NCBI GenBank assembly: GCA_003225315.1
Contig: QHZD01000017.1
Span: 248,001-312,000 of the forward strand
DNA from: Acidobacteriota bacterium
Lineage (GTDB): Bacteria > Acidobacteriota > Terriglobia > Acidiferrales > UBA7541
Reading direction: 5' to 3'
DNA: 64,000 nt
The position numbers and the translations under genes were made by a program. Position 1 is the first letter of the stretch. Every line of letters starts with the position of its first letter. The notes beneath the pieces were generated by a model. That model saw only the letters and a program-made list of their open reading frames with translations, was not told the DNA's origin and did no database searches. This document shows, piece by piece, positions 22,443-30,933 of the stretch.

Positions 22443-24146
22443 TCAGTGAGACAGGGGAGGCGCAGGCAGGGCGAAGGCATAGAGAGTGTCCTGCACAGCG
22501 AGGATGACGTATTGCCGGCCGTCGAGCTCGTAGGTCATTGGAGAGGCCGCCATGTGTCCGCCGGCGTTCAGGTGCCACAGCGTTTTGCCCGTGGCGGGAT
22601 CGAGAGCCAGCAGATTGCCGGAATTATCGGCGCTGAAGAGGAGATGCCCGGCCGTGGTAAGAATCCCTGCGATGCTTTCGCCGTTTCCGATTTCGTGATT
22701 CCACACGACCTTGCCGGTACGGTAGTCCAGCGCGCGAAGCGTCGCATTGGACCAGAGGTTGCGGTCGCGGCCTCCCCACCCTTCAGCCTTCCCAGTTGCT
22801 GTGCGGTAATAGATGCTGAAGACTCGGCGCGCATTCACGTAGAACAGGCCCGTCTGGGGATCAAAGCTGGGCGCCATCCAATTCGTGGATCCGTCTGAAC
22901 CAGGCTCGACCAGCGCGCCGTCCGGGCTGGGAGCGGCCTCCGGTTTAGCGATGGGGCGGCCGCGAGAGTCGACGCCGGAAGCCCAGGTCTGGTCGATGAA
23001 CGGAGCTGTGACCAGATGCTGGCCATTCGCTCGATCGAGCAAAAAGAAAAAACCATTACGGCTGGCTTGCGCGAGAAGCTTGCGTTTCTGGCCTTTGAAC
23101 TGCGCGTCGAACAGGACGGGCGTTTCGACGGCGTCCCAGTCGTGCACGTCGTGTGGCGAAGGCTGAAAATACCAAGCCAGCTTCCCGGTGTCAGGATTCA
23201 GAGCCACGATGGAACAAGTGTAGAGATTGTCGCCGGGGCGCCCCTCGCCTACGAGCACCGGATTAGGATTGCCCGTGCCCCAATAGAGCAGATTCAGCTC
23301 AGGATCGTACGTGCCGGTCATCCACGTCATACCGCCACCGTGGAGGAGAGCGTCGGGGTCTTTGGGCCATGTTTCGGAACCCGGTTGTCCCGGGTCTGGC
23401 TCGGTGTACCAGCGCCATTGAACGGCTCCGGTTTCCGGATCCCGCGACTCGAGGAAACCGCGAACATCGGTAACATCCCCCGAGACGCCCACGATAACGT
23501 GATCGCGTACAACGAGCGGCGCCATCGTCGCAAAGTAGCCGAGTTTTAAATCGGCGAGCTCAACGTTCCAGCGAACCGTGCCATCCTTCGCATCGAGGCA
23601 GACCAAGTGTGCGTCAGGCGTAGTAAAGTACAGCCAATTCTTGTACATGCCCAATCCGCGATTGCCAATGTGGTCGCCTTCGGAAACACGCTGGTAATGC
23701 CAGATTTCCCGCCCGTAGCGCGCATCTACGGCCCAAACGTTGTCGGGCACCGTGAAGTAGAGAACGCCGTTCACTTCCAGAGGCGTAGATTTGATGGTGG
23801 ACAAATGAGGCTGGAAGATCCAGGCGAGCGTAAGCGAGCCGATGTTTCCAGCATTGATCTGGTCGAGCGTGCTGAAGCGACGGCCCGAATAGTCGCCGTT
23901 ATAGGTCGGCCAGGTATCAGTTGCAGGTTTGAGCAGAGCCGCTGCGTCAAGCCCTTGCGCAGTGAGTAACGGTACATGCGGTCCCAGTGCAAGCAGCAAG
24001 AAGACTACAATCATTGCTCGCAGGCACAAAGAAGGGGCCGTCTTATTCTGAAAACGATTCTCGCAAGAGCGCCTGCACTCGACCATTCGACGCAGCAGTT
24101 GAGAAAGCATTTTGACTCCCATCTCCTGATTCTGTGGCTTCGCCAT
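22443..24146 (-). CDS. PQQ-dependent alcohol/glucose-type dehydrogenase
   Basis: 567 aa. An N-terminal signal anchor lies around residues 43-64 (AMIVVFLLLALGPHVPLL, then TAQG). The eight-bladed propeller is recognised by repeated W-motifs (TLAWIFQPHLSTIKSTPLEV, LLYWGTGNPNPVLVGEGRPG, DLDPATGKTLWHLN-type) and the catalytic-region string RPGDNLYTCSIVALNPDTG. No adjacent-cysteine pair is seen, so the disulfide typical of methanol dehydrogenases is missing. It lies 3 bp after the diheme cytochrome c gene, which is presumably its electron acceptor in the periplasm. Substrate cannot be told. Starts at 24110 or 24122 are alternatives. Confidence 0.85.
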   Translation of the reverse strand: MAKPQNQEMGVKMLSQLLRRMVECRRSCENRFQNKTAPSLCLRAMIVVFLLLALGPHVPLLTAQGLDAAALLKPATDTWPTYNGDYSGRRFSTLDQINAGNIGSLTLAWIFQPHLSTIKSTPLEVNGVLYFTVPDNVWAVDARYGREIWHYQRVSEGDHIGNRGLGMYKNWLYFTTPDAHLVCLDAKDGTVRWNVELADLKLGYFATMAPLVVRDHVIVGVSGDVTDVRGFLESRDPETGAVQWRWYTEPDPGQPGSETWPKDPDALLHGGGMTWMTGTYDPELNLLYWGTGNPNPVLVGEGRPGDNLYTCSIVALNPDTGKLAWYFQPSPHDVHDWDAVETPVLFDAQFKGQKRKLLAQASRNGFFFLLDRANGQHLVTAPFIDQTWASGVDSRGRPIAKPEAAPSPDGALVEPGSDGSTNWMAPSFDPQTGLFYVNARRVFSIYYRTATGKAEGWGGRDRNLWSNATLRALDYRTGKVVWNHEIGNGESIAGILTTAGHLLFSADNSGNLLALDPATGKTLWHLNAGGHMAASPMTYELDGRQYVILAVQDTLYAFALPAPPLSH

Positions 24147-24149
24147 TCC

Positions 24150-24953
24150 CTATTTCAGACTTTCCAGATACGCAAAGACGTTGTGAACATCCGCCTGCGT
24201 GAGCTTATCGAGCAGTTCGCGATGCGCAGCCAGGGGATCCTGCAGTTCGACCTTCACGCGATCGCGCGAGAATGACCGGTACCAGCCGGAGTCATCACGC
24301 AGTGCAATCACAAAATCATCCGCGTGCACCATTGGACCCTTGATTTGCTCGCCGGAGGGCAGCGTCACTATCGCGATGGTGCGCTTGCCACGGGGATAAA
24401 GCATGCGGGCTTCAAGATCAATGGGAGAGTACTTGGCAGCGATGGCCGCCAGATCACCCGTGGGCGAATGACAGCTTTTGCAGCCACCGGTTCCATTGAA
24501 ATAAGTCTTTCCGGCCTCCGGGTCACCGGTGAGCAGCTTCTCGACGGGATACTCACTTGGGACGCGCGCGGATCTTAGTGCTTCGTCCGCGCGCGCGTGC
24601 AGATACGCGGCGATGTCGAGCACCTGCGGATCGGTCAGCGGCATCGGCGGCATGCCTTTGTCGGGGCGACCGAGACGAATGACTTCGCCAATCTTGTCGC
24701 CCTTCACGTCATGCGCCACAAGCGGCGAGCGAACAAGGTCAGGCCCTCGAGCGCCCGTAGCATCCGGGCCGTGACAGAATCCGCAGGATTGCTGGAACTG
24801 TTTGTGCCCGCGCTCAATCGCAGGGTCTTGGGGAGCAGCCTGTGGCCAAGCCGCGGAATTCCATAGGCCAAGGAAAAGAAAGATCGCCCCGCAAAGAATT
24901 GCGCCTTTGCCAAGCGGTCCTCGCCATGCAATCCGGTTCTTACGCATCTTCAC
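24150..24953 (-). CDS. diheme cytochrome c, partner of the PQQ dehydrogenase
   Basis: 267 aa. Signal peptide (GAILCGAIFLFLGLWNSAAW, PQA), first heme site CGFCH (about residue 57) with downstream MPPMPL as methionine ligand, and second site CKSCH (about residue 158). A C-terminal domain of about 70 residues without heme follows (YPRGKRTIAIVTLPSGEQIK), ending VFAYLESLK. Start ATG 24953 (an ATG at 24947 is possible). First gene of a two-gene transcript with the dehydrogenase, spacing 3 bp. Confidence 0.85.
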   Translation of the reverse strand: MKMRKNRIAWRGPLGKGAILCGAIFLFLGLWNSAAWPQAAPQDPAIERGHKQFQQSCGFCHGPDATGARGPDLVRSPLVAHDVKGDKIGEVIRLGRPDKGMPPMPLTDPQVLDIAAYLHARADEALRSARVPSEYPVEKLLTGDPEAGKTYFNGTGGCKSCHSPTGDLAAIAAKYSPIDLEARMLYPRGKRTIAIVTLPSGEQIKGPMVHADDFVIALRDDSGWYRSFSRDRVKVELQDPLAAHRELLDKLTQADVHNVFAYLESLK

Positions 24954-25141
24954 TCCTCATTCCTCTGGTTCCCAGACATGCCCGGCGCATTTTCTCACGC
25001 AACGGCCAATCACTCAAACCTAAACCGCGGAGCAATTCCCCTGCACTTTATCCTTGAAACAAGAAATATCTCGTTTGCACCGGGAATCGCAAAGAGTTGG
25101 GAGATCACACTGTCAGTCCCTTGAAGGCTAACTAGAAATTC

Positions 25142-26047
25142 CTACCTTTCGAGCGCAGCGCGGTCCCAATTACCAAGCGTTGCCGCGGCTTCGTAAGTGC
25201 TCTGGCAAAACTCAAGTAACGAGGCCGTGGGCGACTCCGCCTTGCGCACGTCGTCGTACATCAGGAGAAATTCGTTGAGTTGCCGGTCGTAAAATGCAGC
25301 ATCCGGACGGACACGCTTGTCTTTGAATCCCTGCGGCTCCGGAGCTGCGTACGAATAGAACGCCGCACCCTGGACGGTTCCGCCGCCAGGCCAAAATCCA
25401 ACACTGCTCACTTCGTGGGAATAGGCTTCTCGAGTCATAGCGTCGGCGCCGGGTCGCTCCGGTGCCCGGCGGCTTGAAAACCGTGTCACCGCAAGATCGA
25501 AACTTCCCCAGAAGAAGTGTACCGGGCTGGACTTGCCGATGAACCTAGCCCTGAAGTGGTGGAAAACCGTATCCACGGATAACAGGATGCGCCAGAGCTT
25601 CTCGACCGACGCGCGGTCGTACGAGGCGTGCACGCGATCCTGATCAAAAGCAATCGGATTAGGTATTTCGACCGGCATCCTCCAGATTTTGACTTCAATT
25701 TCGGCCGACCGAAGCAATTCCATGAATTGCTCGTAGAACTCGGCGACTGAGCGTGGCTCCAATGGGAGTGTCTTCACCAGTCCGTCATTCGTCTCCAGCA
25801 CAAGCTGATGGCGTATGAAGTCAAACCACAGCTCGAACGCTCTCCTGCCATAGGGAATGCGAGTTGTCGTCAGACCGCGAGCCGTTACGTACAACGGAAC
25901 ATTCCACCAGTGGTTCACAAGCGGCGTCAGACGCAGGCGGACCTTGCCAACGATTTGCGTCCACATGTGCAGCGTCGCGTAGGTTTCTTTCCATGAATCA
26001 AGCGGAAGAGCGGGCCAGCATTCCGGCTGATCGGTAGCGTGAACCAT
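25142..26047 (-). CDS. DUF5996 family protein
   Basis: 301 aa from ATG 26047 with GAGGTG upstream. The family pattern is visible: LPLDSWKETYATLHMWTQIV, GKVRLRLTPLVNHWWNVPLY, GLTTTRIPYGRRAFELWFDF, SPVHFFWGSFDLAVTRFSSR and GFWPGGGTVQGAAFYSYAAP. Members are soluble and have no established function. Transcribed alone. Confidence 0.75.
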   Translation of the reverse strand: MVHATDQPECWPALPLDSWKETYATLHMWTQIVGKVRLRLTPLVNHWWNVPLYVTARGLTTTRIPYGRRAFELWFDFIRHQLVLETNDGLVKTLPLEPRSVAEFYEQFMELLRSAEIEVKIWRMPVEIPNPIAFDQDRVHASYDRASVEKLWRILLSVDTVFHHFRARFIGKSSPVHFFWGSFDLAVTRFSSRRAPERPGADAMTREAYSHEVSSVGFWPGGGTVQGAAFYSYAAPEPQGFKDKRVRPDAAFYDRQLNEFLLMYDDVRKAESPTASLLEFCQSTYEAAATLGNWDRAALER

Positions 26048-26186
26048 GGTCACCTCATCGATGTTGCAGTCGCGATTTGCCCAGTGGTCACAGTAAGGCG
26101 GTGCCGAAGGAGCGTAATCGATGAGCCGGAGTTGCTCCGGCTGGCATGGAGGGTACAAACAATCCTCCACAGATGATCTCGCCTGG

Positions 26187-26675
26187 TCAGCCAGCGTGGG
26201 CCGCTTCCACCGGGAAGCGCTTGGCCGCGACAACGCCAAGCACAATAAAAATCAACATCACTACGACCTGCGTCCCGAGGAACGGCGGTTCTGATTGCGT
26301 TGGCGCCTGCGCTTTCAGCGCGGGAACCTTCATGAAAAGCTGGGCGATCAAAACAAAGACGTTGAGATAAAGAGCGATGACCCCGCCGATGACATATGTG
26401 AGACGCCACGGGCCTGCCAGATGAAAAACATATAGCGCAGGAATCGCCACCGCCAAAACGAGCAAGGAGACGATGCCGGTGGCGTGCGAAGGCAAGAATT
26501 TATGGAACGGAAATAGGAATCCGGTCAGGCTCGTTAAAACCGTGGTCGTTAGAAAAAGCGCGGTCCAGCCGTTGCTCCGTTTCGCGCTCATGAATCCGGC
26601 CACCACAACGAATCCCGAAAGGATTCCCACCAAGCTCAACAGGACATGAAAGACAGTAAATGCTGTTAAGATCAT
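26187..26675 (-). CDS. small multi-pass membrane protein, 162 aa
   Basis: ATG at 26675 with AAGGA upstream. Four to five hydrophobic helices (LTAFTVFHVLLSLVGILSGF, WTALFLTTTVLTSLTGFLFP, GIVSLLVLAVAIPALYVFHL, VVVMLIFIVLGVVAAKRFPV). No family name recalled with confidence. Between the hydrolase gene and the DUF5996 gene on the same strand, perhaps cotranscribed with the hydrolase (145 bp gap). Confidence 0.65.
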   Translation of the reverse strand: MILTAFTVFHVLLSLVGILSGFVVVAGFMSAKRSNGWTALFLTTTVLTSLTGFLFPFHKFLPSHATGIVSLLVLAVAIPALYVFHLAGPWRLTYVIGGVIALYLNVFVLIAQLFMKVPALKAQAPTQSEPPFLGTQVVVMLIFIVLGVVAAKRFPVEAAHAG

Positions 26676-26820
26676 AGCGTTTTCCTTTTCTCCGCTCTGC
26701 TGATTCCCCGGACCAGGGATCCTGATCCTACTAACTAAGTGGACGACCCGCTGCGAACAGAACGAGCACCCTGTCCACTCGTAAACCGGCGAGTCGTCTT
26801 TAGGCTGGCGCAATCCTAAA

Positions 26821-27666
26821 TCACGCCGCCGCTGTGGTCGCTGCACCTTTCAGGAACCTCAGTAAGTCGGCGTTAATCGTGTCGGCCTCCGTCGTGGGCA
26901 TGCCGTGCGGAAAGCCCTTGTAGGTTTTCAACGTGCTATTCCTCAGCAACTTTGCCGACAGCGGTCCAGAATCGGCATAAGGCACGATCTGGTCGTCATC
27001 GCCGTGCATCACCAGGACCGGCACAGTGATCTTCTTCAGGTCTTCGGTGAAATCCGTCTGGGAGAAGGCGACGATGCCGTCATAATGGGCTTTGGCGCCT
27101 CCCATCATGGCCTGGCGCCACCAATTCCAGATCACCGCCTGAGAGGGTTTCGCACCAGGCCGGTTGTAGCCATAGAACGGTCCAGCCGGCAAATCGTAAT
27201 AGAACTGAGCTCGGTTGGCGGCGAGCTGCACCTGAAGCCCATCGAACAGCTCTTTCGGCAGCCCGCCCGGATTAGCTGCCGTCTTCACCATCAACGGCGG
27301 CACCGCGCTGATGATCGCCGCTTTTGCGACCCGGCTTTCGCCGTGCCGTGCCAGGTAGTGCACCACTTCGCCGCCGCCGGTCGAGTGGCCAACGTGCACC
27401 GCTTCCTTGAGGTCGAGATGTGCGGTCAGCGCCGCTAGGTCGTCGGCGTAATGATCCATGTCATGGCCGTCAGCGGTCTGGGAGGAACGGCCATGTCCGC
27501 GACGGTCGTGGGCTATGACGCGATACCCATGATTGAGGAAGAAAAGCATCTGCGTGTCCCAGTCGTCCGCGCTCAGCGGCCAACCGTGTGAGAAGACAAT
27601 CGGCTGACCGGTTCCCCAATCCTTGTAGTAAATCTGCGTCCCATCTTTCGTCGTAATCGTCGCCAT
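26821..27666 (-). CDS. alpha/beta hydrolase, non-heme chloroperoxidase-like
   Basis: 281 aa. Oxyanion HGWP (residue about 28), nucleophile elbow GHSTGGG, acid in [20 protein letters not shown], and catalytic histidine in [23 protein letters not shown].. start with [16 protein letters not shown] is typical of the perhydrolase/chloroperoxidase group, whose in vivo role is mostly ester hydrolysis. Ends in an Ala/Thr-rich tail. Promoter region 27667-27844 holds no gene. Confidence 0.85.
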   Translation of the reverse strand: MATITTKDGTQIYYKDWGTGQPIVFSHGWPLSADDWDTQMLFFLNHGYRVIAHDRRGHGRSSQTADGHDMDHYADDLAALTAHLDLKEAVHVGHSTGGGEVVHYLARHGESRVAKAAIISAVPPLMVKTAANPGGLPKELFDGLQVQLAANRAQFYYDLPAGPFYGYNRPGAKPSQAVIWNWWRQAMMGGAKAHYDGIVAFSQTDFTEDLKKITVPVLVMHGDDDQIVPYADSGPLSAKLLRNSTLKTYKGFPHGMPTTEADTINADLLRFLKGAATTAAA

Positions 27667-27844
27667 GGTGTGTCCTCCTTGATTGCTGCCTTAACCCCTG
27701 GAAAGAAATGCGCGAATATTCCCGGGAACAGATTTCGAGACGGAATGGTCCTTCAGCTGCCGCTCTTGGGGTGGCTCATACTACCACTTTTGGTTGGTGG
27801 AGACGTTGATAGACAAACTGAAGCAGCACTCGAACCGATTGAGT

Positions 27845-28282
27845 CTATCGCCCCTTGGCGCGCTCACCCCGGAGGGCCATGCAGGTCGATGACGCCTTGG
27901 CGACCAAGTGGCCGCCTTCATCCGTGATTTCACACTCCGTGTAACCAATGGTCTTGCCCCGTCGCACGACTTTACCCTCGGCCTTCAGATTAGCCTTCCA
28001 CACGGGCCGGAAGAAATTGATCTTCAATTCCACCGTTGTGAAGGATTCCTCCGGCCCCAGCGTGCTCGCGAACGCCATTCCCATCGCGGCGTCGGCAATG
28101 TCACAAAGAATTCCGCCGTGCAGTGTCCCCATAGGATTGGCGTGTTGTGGTCCGGCTGCCAACGTGACCGTAGCTCGCCCATCAGCAATTTCTTTCGCCT
28201 CGAATCCAATCAGACGTGCCACCGGCACGTCATTCGTCTTCGCACGTGTCCTGAAGTCGGGCTTCAACTCCGAAGTACTCAT
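27845..28282 (-). CDS. PaaI-family hotdog thioesterase
   Basis: 145 aa. Hotdog core: PVARLIGFEAKEIADGRATV, HANPMGTLHGGILCDIADAA (the HGG loop and Asp in DIAD are catalytic), SFTTVELKINFFRPVWKANL, EGKVVRRGKTIGYTECEI. It would hydrolyse acyl- or aryl-CoA esters in the cytoplasm. The ATG overlaps the stop of a 44-codon gene (ATGA, 28279-28282), itself coupled to the NDH-2 gene. Confidence 0.85.
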   Translation of the reverse strand: MSTSELKPDFRTRAKTNDVPVARLIGFEAKEIADGRATVTLAAGPQHANPMGTLHGGILCDIADAAMGMAFASTLGPEESFTTVELKINFFRPVWKANLKAEGKVVRRGKTIGYTECEITDEGGHLVAKASSTCMALRGERAKGR

Positions 28283-28413
28283 GACTTTTTCACCCTAGCC
28301 TTGGATTCCCTTGCGCGGACGTTCGTTTCCAGATATTCCGTAAGATGACGCCAGGCAAGATCCAGCGTAGCGCCGTTCCGATGCGGCCGGCTTGCCATTT
28401 CTTGAACCTTCAT
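28279..28413 (-). CDS. 44-residue coupled protein between NDH-2 and thioesterase
   Basis: ATG 28413 overlaps the NDH-2 stop (ATGA, 28410-28413), and its own TGA overlaps the thioesterase start (28279-28282). Sequence MKVQEMASRPHRNGATLDLA then WRHLTEYLETNVRARE, ending RVKKS. It has one amphipathic helix and a basic tail. Exact double coupling makes it a real gene or a translational bridge; no family recognised. Confidence 0.6.
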   Translation of the reverse strand: MKVQEMASRPHRNGATLDLAWRHLTEYLETNVRARESKARVKKS

Positions 28414-29750
28414 CGTTCATCCGTCCCGCTGGCGGCACGATTCTTACTCGCACCTGCCTGATGAATGGACTCTGTTGCAGCTTCGCCGGTGATCAGGCGC
28501 GCGCCACGGCTGAAGGTTAGGTATTCAAATCCCCACTGGATGAAAACGATGATGCGGCTCTGAAACTCCACAATGTAAATCAAGTGGATGAACAGCCACA
28601 TCAGCCAGGCCAACAGGCCGGAAACGTGGATGCCGAAAATGTTTGCAACCGCCGCCGCGCGCCCGATCACTGCCATCTCGCCTTTATTGAAGTAATGAAA
28701 TGGCGGCGGTTCGCGCTTCCCTTCCACGCGCGCACGGATGACTCTTGCGGCGTACCTTCCACCCTGCATCGCCACTTGCGCGACACCGGGCAGGGGCGCT
28801 CCGTTCTCGTCGACAGCGTGAGCGAGATCGCCAATGATGAAAATGTCCGGGAAATTCGGAATGGTCAGGTCGCGATTCACCTTGATTCGGCCGCTGCGGT
28901 CCGACTCCGACTTAGTGCGCTCGGCAAGTTTCCTGCCAAAAGGCGTGGCCATGACTCCGCCGGCCCAGAGCACCGTCCTCGCCGCCAGCTTCTCACTCGA
29001 ATCACCCCGCTTGAACGTAACCCCCGCATCGTCAATGTTCGTCACCATCACGCCTTTGATCACTTCCACGCCGAGGCGTGTGACCAATTTTTCCGCTTTG
29101 GCCGACAGATCTTCCGGGAAAGGGCCCAGAACTCTAGGAGCTCCTTCCATCAAAATGATTCGCGCTTTCTGCGGATCGATTCTGCGAAAATCGTGCCGCA
29201 GCGTCTCGCGAGCGATCTCCGCCAGAGCTCCGGAGAGCTCAAGCCCCGTGGCGCCGGCTCCAACGATGACGAACGTGAGCCATGCGCGCGCTTCTTCCGG
29301 TGTAGCGGCACGCTCGGCCCGTTCGAACGCGTACAGAATCTTGTGGCGGATTGCCGTGGCTTCCTCGACGGACTTCAGGCTCGGCGCCCACTGCCGCCAG
29401 GAATCATTCCCGTAGTAGGAGGTCTGCGTTCCCGTGGCCACAACCAGCGAGTCATATTCGAAGGAAGCGCCGTCACGCAACATAACTCGCTTTGCCTGTG
29501 GATCAACGTCCACGGCTTCGCCCAGAAGAACTTGGGTATTTTTCTGCTTGCTCAAAACGCCGCGCAGTGGCGCCGCAATTTCTCCAGGAGACAGTGAACC
29601 CGTGGCCACTTGGTACAGCAGCGGCTGAAAAAGATGAAAATTCCGGCGATCAATCAGCGTGACTTCGACCGGCGCGCGCTTCAGCTTTTGCGCGGCAGCC
29701 AGTCCCCCGAATCCGCCGCCGAGAATGACGACTCGATGCTTTTTGTCCAT
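28410..29750 (-). CDS. ndh: type II NADH dehydrogenase (NDH-2)
   Basis: 446 aa. FAD-binding RVVILGGGFGGLAAAQKL at the N terminus, quinone-region motif LLYQVATGSLSPGEIAAPLR, NAD-binding FVIVGAGATGLELSGALAEI, and second FAD contact FIIGDLAHAVDENGAPLPGV with VAQVAMQGGRYAA. C-terminal hydrophobic/amphipathic helices (LAWLMWLFIHLIYIVEFQSR) anchor it to the membrane. It oxidises NADH with quinone without pumping protons. First gene of an operon with the 44-aa protein and the thioesterase. Confidence 0.9.
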   Translation of the reverse strand: MDKKHRVVILGGGFGGLAAAQKLKRAPVEVTLIDRRNFHLFQPLLYQVATGSLSPGEIAAPLRGVLSKQKNTQVLLGEAVDVDPQAKRVMLRDGASFEYDSLVVATGTQTSYYGNDSWRQWAPSLKSVEEATAIRHKILYAFERAERAATPEEARAWLTFVIVGAGATGLELSGALAEIARETLRHDFRRIDPQKARIILMEGAPRVLGPFPEDLSAKAEKLVTRLGVEVIKGVMVTNIDDAGVTFKRGDSSEKLAARTVLWAGGVMATPFGRKLAERTKSESDRSGRIKVNRDLTIPNFPDIFIIGDLAHAVDENGAPLPGVAQVAMQGGRYAARVIRARVEGKREPPPFHYFNKGEMAVIGRAAAVANIFGIHVSGLLAWLMWLFIHLIYIVEFQSRIIVFIQWGFEYLTFSRGARLITGEAATESIHQAGASKNRAASGTDER

Positions 29751-29895
29751 GCGCGCCGCTCCCCCGAACGCAACCTCACCCGCTCCGGTATCATCTCATT
29801 TACTGTGATTTTCTCGCGAGTGATGCGCGGGGTTGGCCTGCGAATTCCCGGTCTTTTCGTTGCTTGCTCCGTGCTCTTCGCGAAAGCGTGGCCAA

Positions 29896-30258
29896 ATGCG
29901 TATTCAAAATCCTAACGCCAGATTTCAGCTTCAGAAAAACACGCTGCGCTTTCTGTGCTCGGTGCTGATCAAGAGCGGAACGCGCATTGAGATTTGCAAA
30001 TTGCTCGACCCCGGCGTCTTTGACGATCCGCTGCAACGCGTGATGTTTGAAGAAATCCGCGAGCTGGGATCGATCGATTCCCGCCGCTTGCGGGAACTCT
30101 TGCCGGCGCGCGTGACCAACCGCGGCTTTCCAGACTTCGACCTGAACGAATTCCTCGCTCCACACGAAGTCGGCGAAAAAGAGATCGACCAGCTTTTTGA
30201 GAGCGCGTTGCAGCTCCTCGATCTCAGTCATCCGGACGAAGGGCTTTCCGTGGAATAA
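29896..30258 (+). CDS. conserved hypothetical protein, 120 aa
   Basis: ATG 29896 chosen because the protein-like sequence begins MRIQNPNARFQLQKNTLRFL; an upstream in-frame start at 29833 adds unconvincing residues. Helical, acidic, with RIEICKLLDPGVFDDPLQRV and FDLNEFLAPHEVGEKEIDQL. Followed 15 bp later by the CPBP-like gene, probably one transcript. Family unknown. Confidence 0.55.
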   Translation: MRIQNPNARFQLQKNTLRFLCSVLIKSGTRIEICKLLDPGVFDDPLQRVMFEEIRELGSIDSRRLRELLPARVTNRGFPDFDLNEFLAPHEVGEKEIDQLFESALQLLDLSHPDEGLSVE

Positions 30259-30273
30259 TGGACCAACTTCGCC

Positions 30274-30918
30274 ATGACTACGGCCGCCCGGCGTTCCCTC
30301 ATTCTGATTGAAGCTCTCGCTTTCTCCGCTTACGTTGCTTGGTACATCTGGCAGCTTCAGGCGTTGGCCCGGTCGTCGTGGCTGGTGTTCCCGGTCTGGA
30401 TGCTTGCCAGTTTCATTGTGCACCGCGATACGCCGAAGACCCTTGGATGGCGAGCCGACAATTTGTGGCACGCTACTAAGCGCTCGGCGTTGGTCTTTCT
30501 GCCATGTATCGCCGCACTCTGCCTTGTCGGGATTCTCCTGGGCGCCATGCACAGCCCGGCTCACCGCCTCCTAATGCCGAATCGTTTTTTTGGCTACATG
30601 GCGTTTTGCCTGCTCCAGCAGGTGGGGTTGAATTCCTATTCCACGAACCGGCTCCTCGGCGCAATCGATAGCCCTGCGCTTGCTTCGCTGCTCGCAGGCG
30701 CAATTTTTGCGGCGCTCCATTGGCCGAATCCCGTGCTGGTGCCGCTCACTTTTATCGGCGGAGTCGCCATGGCGTGGCTCTTTGCGCGCGAGCGCAACAT
30801 CATCCCGCTCGCCATCTGCCAAGGAATTCTGGGCACTTTAGTTTGGTGGGCGTTTCCGATCGCGTGGCATCATGCCATGCGTGTAGGCCCGGGTTTCTAT
30901 CACTTTCACCCGCGATAA
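30274..30918 (+). CDS. CPBP-family membrane protein with altered catalytic residues
   Basis: 214 aa, about six membrane helices. Fold matches CPBP (CAAX protease/bacteriocin-processing) proteins: FGYMAFCLLQQVGLNSYSTN aligns with the motif normally EExxxR, ALHWPNPVLVPLTFIGGVAM carries the second histidine motif, and ICQGILGTLVWW aligns with the third HxxxN-type motif. Here EE reads QQ and the third His reads Gln, so the metal/glutamate-dependent peptidase chemistry is probably lost. May be a structural pseudoprotease. Confidence 0.7.
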   Translation: MTTAARRSLILIEALAFSAYVAWYIWQLQALARSSWLVFPVWMLASFIVHRDTPKTLGWRADNLWHATKRSALVFLPCIAALCLVGILLGAMHSPAHRLLMPNRFFGYMAFCLLQQVGLNSYSTNRLLGAIDSPALASLLAGAIFAALHWPNPVLVPLTFIGGVAMAWLFARERNIIPLAICQGILGTLVWWAFPIAWHHAMRVGPGFYHFHPR

Positions 30919-30933
30919 GTGGAGCGGCAGGGC

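Noticed and set aside
25212-25394. Short ORFs in other frames inside the DUF5996 gene, and similar ones throughout
   Set aside because: They overlap clear genes fully and have Arg/Ser/Pro-rich compositions typical of GC-rich antisense frames.
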